NCBI GenBank assembly: GCA_024711345.1
Contig: JANJTA010000034.1
Coordinates: forward strand, 1 to 64,000
Length of the DNA: 64,000 bases
Reading direction: 5' to 3'
DNA from: Rhodanobacter sp.
GTDB taxonomy: Bacteria > Pseudomonadota > Gammaproteobacteria > Xanthomonadales > Rhodanobacteraceae
The position numbers and the translations under genes were made by a program. Below, piece by piece: positions 60,499 through 64,000 of this stretch; the first letter of the stretch is position 1; each line of letters opens with the position of its first letter. Under the pieces are notes generated by a model that saw nothing but the letters and a program-made list of their open reading frames with translations, was not told the origin of the DNA and ran no database searches.

Positions 60499-62478
60499 TC
60501 AGCCGCCGCTCAGCATCGCCTTGATCCGCGCCATGTGCGATTCGGCCGTCTCGCGGGTCGCTTCCTTGTCCGCTTCCGGGTCCTTGCCCTGCCAGTGCAG
60601 GTCAGTTTGCGGCAGCTCGTGCAGGAAGCGGCTGGGCTGGTTGTGGTGGATCTCGCCGTAGCGCTTGGTCTTCGCCGACCACGACAGCGTGAGCAGTTCC
60701 TTGGCGCGGGTGATGCCCACGTACATCAGGCGACGTTCCTCGTCGACGCGGCCTTCGTCCAGCGCGCCCTCGTGCGGCAGCGTGCCGTCCTCGCAGCCGA
60801 CGATGAAGACGAAGCGGAACTCCAGGCCCTTGGCCGCGTGCAGGGTCATCATGCGCAGCGCGTTGCCCGGCTCGTCGCGGTCGGCGTGGCTGAGCAGGGC
60901 CAGCTGCGCGGCGAGGTCGCCGGCGCTGTGGCCCTTCTGCATCGCGCGGAACCAGTCGGCCAGCTCGCGCAGGTTGCCCAGCTTGCGCTCGCGCACGCTG
61001 GCGTCGGGCGTGGCGGCGGCGAGCTGGGCGGCGTAGCCGGTGCGCTTGAGGATGCGCTCGACCAGGTCGGCCGCGCTCTCGTGCAGCGAGGCGCTGCGCA
61101 GTTCGTCCAGCAGCTCGGAGAAACTCGCCAGCGCGGCCGCCGGGCGCGGCGTGAGCTGGCGCAGCACGCCGTCGCTGCGGGTGGCCTCCAGCAGCGAGCA
61201 GTGCCGCGACTGCGCCAGCTGGCCCAGCTTCTCCAGCGTGGTGGAACCGATTTCGCGCTTCGGCACGTTGACCACGCGCAGGAACGCGGCGTCGTCGCTG
61301 GGGTTGGTCAGCAGGCGCAGATAGCACAGCACGTCCTTCACCTCGGCGCGGTCGAGGAAGCTCAGGGCGCCGGTGAGGTGATAGGGAATGCGCGCCAGGC
61401 GCAGCGCCTTCTCCAGCGGGCGCGCCTGGAAGTTGCCGCGGTAGAGGATCGCCATGTCGTCCCAGCGCGCCTTGTGCTTCTCGGCCAGCGTGGTGGCGAT
61501 CGAGGCGATCTTCTCGGCCTCGTGCTCGGCCTCCTTGCACTCCAGCACGCGGATCGGCGCGCCTTCCGGGTGCTCGCTCCACAGCTTCTTCTCGTGGCTG
61601 TGCGGGTTGTGCGCGATCAGCGCGTTGGCTGCGCGCAGGATGCGCCGGCCGCAGCGGTAGTTCTGCTCCAGCTTGATCACGCGCAGGTTCGGCCAATCGC
61701 GGCCGAGCTGGTCGATGTTCTCCGGATTGGCGCCGCGCCAGGCGTAGATCGACTGGTCGTCGTCGCCCACGCAGGTGATGCCGCCGCGCTCGCCGGCCAG
61801 CACTTTCAGCAGGCGGTACTGCGCATCGTTGGTGTCCTGGTATTCGTCCACCAGCAGGTAGCGCAGGCGCTCGCGCCAGGCGGCGCGGCACTCGTCGTCG
61901 CTTTCCAGGATGCGCAGCGGCAGCCGGATCAGGTCGTCGAAATCCACCGCGTTGAACGCGGCCAGACGCGCCTGGTACAGCTCGTAGATCGTGGCGGCTT
62001 CGAGTTCCCGCGGACTGCGCGCGGCGGCCAGTGCTTCCTCCGGCGACAGCCCGCCGTTCTTGGCGCGGCTGAGCAGGTTGCGCAGACCGAACAGCACGTC
62101 GGGCTTGGCGCCTTTCGGCGCCAGCTCCTTCACGATGCCCTCGCTGTCGTCCGCATCCAGCACCGAGAAGCCGCGGCGCAGGCCGGCACGGGCGTGCTCG
62201 AGCTGCAGGAACTTCAGCCCCAGCGCGTGGAACGTGCTCACCGTGAGCGCGGCGGCGTCCTCGCTGGACACCAGCTTGGCCACGCGCTCGCGCATCTCGC
62301 GCGCGGCCTTGTTGGTGAAGGTGATCGCGGCGATCCGCGACGCCGCCAGCTTCCGCCGCTGGATCAGGTAGGCGATCTTCTGCGTGATCACGCTGGTCTT
62401 GCCGGAACCGGCGCCCGCCAGCACCAGCAGCGGGGTATCGCAGTGTTCGACGGCGGCCAGTTGTTGCGGATTGAGCAT
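60499..62478 (-). CDS. rep: ATP-dependent DNA helicase Rep
   Basis: A superfamily 1A 3'-5' helicase that helps replication forks pass protein barriers. The 659-residue length is that of Rep (E. coli 673), shorter than UvrD (720). Motif I (Walker A) is AGAGSGKTS at 21-29, motif Ia ITFTNKAAREM, motif II DEYQDTN, motif III GDDDQSIYAWRGA, motif IV LEQNYRC, and motif V/VI LHAAKGLEFRFVFIVG and EERRLMYVGITRAK. The start ATG at 62478 gives the standard LNPQQLAAVEH opening. It is convergent with gltS, nine bases away. Confidence 0.94.
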   Translation of the reverse strand: MLNPQQLAAVEHCDTPLLVLAGAGSGKTSVITQKIAYLIQRRKLAASRIAAITFTNKAAREMRERVAKLVSSEDAAALTVSTFHALGLKFLQLEHARAGLRRGFSVLDADDSEGIVKELAPKGAKPDVLFGLRNLLSRAKNGGLSPEEALAAARSPRELEAATIYELYQARLAAFNAVDFDDLIRLPLRILESDDECRAAWRERLRYLLVDEYQDTNDAQYRLLKVLAGERGGITCVGDDDQSIYAWRGANPENIDQLGRDWPNLRVIKLEQNYRCGRRILRAANALIAHNPHSHEKKLWSEHPEGAPIRVLECKEAEHEAEKIASIATTLAEKHKARWDDMAILYRGNFQARPLEKALRLARIPYHLTGALSFLDRAEVKDVLCYLRLLTNPSDDAAFLRVVNVPKREIGSTTLEKLGQLAQSRHCSLLEATRSDGVLRQLTPRPAAALASFSELLDELRSASLHESAADLVERILKRTGYAAQLAAATPDASVRERKLGNLRELADWFRAMQKGHSAGDLAAQLALLSHADRDEPGNALRMMTLHAAKGLEFRFVFIVGCEDGTLPHEGALDEGRVDEERRLMYVGITRAKELLTLSWSAKTKRYGEIHHNQPSRFLHELPQTDLHWQGKDPEADKEATRETAESHMARIKAMLSGG

Positions 62479-62581
62479 GGATCGGGCGGTGCGTGAGGCG
62501 GCGGCCGATGGTAGCAGAGCACCGCTGGCGCACTTGCCCGCTTCGGCCATAATCGGCGGCGCGGGCAGCGCGGGGAACGGC

Positions 62582-63913
62582 ATGGCGGAAGCGGAAGTCG
62601 AGCAGTGCGACGTGGCGGTGATCGGCGGCGGCCCCGGCGGCAGCACGGCAGCGGCGCTGCTGGCGCGCCGCGGCCACCGGGTGATCGCGCTGGAGAAGGC
62701 GCGCCACCCGCGCTTCCACATCGGCGAGTCGCTGCTGCCGATGAACCTGCCGGTGTTCGAGCGGCTGGGCGTGCTGGACAAGGTGCGCGAGCTGGGCGTG
62801 TTCAAGCGTGGCGCGGATTTCGAGACGGACGACGCGCGCGGCTACAGCGTCTACGCGTTCGCCCGCGCGATCGGGCAGAGCCCGCCGCATGCGTACCACG
62901 TGTGGCGGCAGGATTTCGACCGCATGCTGTACCAGCATGCGCGCGAGTGCGGCGCCGAGGCGCGCGAGGGCCACGAGGTGCTGGAGGTGGAGCAGCGCGG
63001 CCCGCGCGACAGCCGGCTGCAGGTGCGCACCGACGATGGCCGCGACTACGCGATCCGGGCGCGCTACGTGGTCGACGCCAGCGGCCGCGATGCGCTGCTG
63101 GCGACGAAGCTGAAACTGCGGCGCCGCAGCCGCCAGCATCAGAGCGCGGCGATCTTCGGCCACTTCCGCGGCGCCGACCGCCGTGACGGCGAGGACGCCG
63201 GCAACGTCAGCATCTACCGCTTCGCGCACGGCTGGATGTGGATGATCCCGCTGCCCGGCGACGTGATGAGCGTGGGCGCGGTATGCCGGCCGGCTTACCT
63301 CAAGCAGCGCAAGGGCCGCACGCGGGAGTTCCTGCTCGACACGCTGCAGCTCAATCCGGCGCTGCGGCAGCGCCTCGCCCGGGCGCAGCTGATCGGCGAC
63401 GAGGTGCACGTCAGCGGCAACTATTCCTACGACGCGAGCCGCATGGGCGGCCCGGGCTGGGTGCTGGTGGGCGATGCGTTCGCCTTCCTCGATCCGGTGT
63501 TTTCCTCCGGCGTGTACCTGGCGATGGATGGTGCGGAGCGCGCCGCCGAACTGGTCGATGCGGCGCTGCGCGAACCGCCGCGCGAACGGGCCCTGCTGCG
63601 CCGGCTGGAGCGGCGCCAGCGCAGGGGCATGGCGCGCTTCGCGTTCTTCATCCACCGCTTCAACGCGCCGGTGATGCGGCAGATGCTGCGCTCGCCGCGC
63701 AATACCTGGCAGCTGGAGCAGGCGGTGATCTCGATGCTGGCCGGCGACCTGTTCGACACACCGAAGGTGCTGTGGCGGCTCACGCTGTTCAAGCTGGTCT
63801 ACGCGATGCTGTGCCTGCGCGACTGGCGCCGCAGCCGCGCCGAACGTCGTCATCGGCTGGCCCAGGCACGCGCGCCGTTCACCGGCGGCAACACGCCGCC
63901 GGACCAAGCCTGA
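62582..63913 (+). CDS. Flavin-dependent oxidoreductase, halogenase-like
   Basis: A 443-residue FAD enzyme. The dinucleotide-binding loop is GGGPGGS near 15-21, and RHPRFHIGESLLP near 40-52 is the pattern common to flavin-dependent halogenases and their relatives. GWMWMIP near 218-224 matches the WxWxIP motif characteristic of such halogenases, and GDAFAFLDPVFSSGVYLAM is the second flavin site. Related proteins occur in aryl-polyene (xanthomonadin-type) pigment clusters, so a role in a pigment pathway is plausible. No other pigment gene is in the window, and the acceptor is unknown. It is divergent from rep. Confidence 0.82.
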   Translation: MAEAEVEQCDVAVIGGGPGGSTAAALLARRGHRVIALEKARHPRFHIGESLLPMNLPVFERLGVLDKVRELGVFKRGADFETDDARGYSVYAFARAIGQSPPHAYHVWRQDFDRMLYQHARECGAEAREGHEVLEVEQRGPRDSRLQVRTDDGRDYAIRARYVVDASGRDALLATKLKLRRRSRQHQSAAIFGHFRGADRRDGEDAGNVSIYRFAHGWMWMIPLPGDVMSVGAVCRPAYLKQRKGRTREFLLDTLQLNPALRQRLARAQLIGDEVHVSGNYSYDASRMGGPGWVLVGDAFAFLDPVFSSGVYLAMDGAERAAELVDAALREPPRERALLRRLERRQRRGMARFAFFIHRFNAPVMRQMLRSPRNTWQLEQAVISMLAGDLFDTPKVLWRLTLFKLVYAMLCLRDWRRSRAERRHRLAQARAPFTGGNTPPDQA

Positions 63914-64000
63914 CGTGTGCTGCCTCGCTGATTGCCCCAAAGGGACTTCCTTCGGTCGCAGGGGAGGGTTGGGGTGAGCTGCTCCCGGGTCTTCCGGCAA
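63914..64000. repeat. Edge fragment of the GC-rich intergenic repeat
   Basis: After the last stop, CCCCAAAGGGACTTCCTTCGG and the following GCAGGGGAGGGTTGGGGTGAGC recall the hairpin families at 169-286 and 33035-33140. The window ends before a second arm can be seen. No coding start is visible in these 87 bases. Confidence 0.4.

Overview
The window is 64 kb of GC-rich bacterial chromosome. It has proteobacterial gene content, two large TonB-dependent outer-membrane receptors, an E. coli-type PssA, PlsB, UbiE/UbiJ/UbiB and RdgC, and GTAG-headed REP doublets of the kind described in Stenotrophomonas and Xanthomonas relatives. Together these point to a gammaproteobacterium of the Lysobacterales (Xanthomonadales), most likely Rhodanobacteraceae. 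That placement is inference; there is no rRNA in the window. I see no tRNA, insertion sequence, prophage or CRISPR array.

Layout. 1-4.4 kb: the glyoxylate bypass (aceB-aceA) with a divergent LysR regulator. 4.4-9.5 kb: a minus-strand run of trmL, ubiJ, ubiB, truC, arfB and a small acyltransferase, punctuated by REP elements that supply some of the stop codons. 9.7-13.1 kb: a two-domain M16 zinc peptidase and a small lipoprotein. 13.1-24.2 kb: a peptide-uptake island, with a CapA-family protein divergent from a TonB-dependent receptor, a YfcC-type permease, a CocE/S15 hydrolase, a LysR regulator and an S9D glutamyl-endopeptidase-like enzyme. 24.4-43.9 kb: mainly housekeeping and single genes (pssA, GNAT, ydcH-like, ttcA, tyrB, rdgC, YgjP-like, YciI-like, fatty-acid hydroxylase, alpha/beta hydrolase, M1 aminopeptidase, GGDEF-EAL protein, pip, phosphoesterase, Lrp-type regulator, EamA exporter, cupin, FmdE-like plus DUF2249 pair, ubiE). 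43.9-51.3 kb: a lipoprotein-plsB-amidohydrolase operon, a HAD acid phosphatase and an AI-2E-family permease. 51.4-60.5 kb: a second island, LysR, TonB-dependent receptor, gamma-glutamyltransferase, DgcN, DgcA and GltS. 60.5-64 kb: rep helicase and a flavin-dependent halogenase-like protein.

The most interesting biology is the 51.4-60.5 kb island. DgcN (DUF1611) and DgcA are the two enzymes of the N-acetyl route that turns D-glutamate into N-acetyl-L-glutamate. Here they are joined to an exported gamma-glutamyltransferase, a glutamate/Na+ symporter and an outer-membrane receptor. Read together, the genes describe uptake of a gamma-glutamyl polymer or peptide, periplasmic release of D- and L-glutamate, import, and inversion of the D-isomer. 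Two 71-bp promoter blocks, gap-free and about 75% identical, sit before the receptor and before the transferase, so the two are probably co-regulated, most likely by the adjacent LysR protein. The 13-24 kb island has the same architecture (receptor, LysR, permease, secreted peptidase) and also leans towards glutamate chemistry (CapA family, glutamyl endopeptidase family). The substrate in both cases is inferred, not shown.
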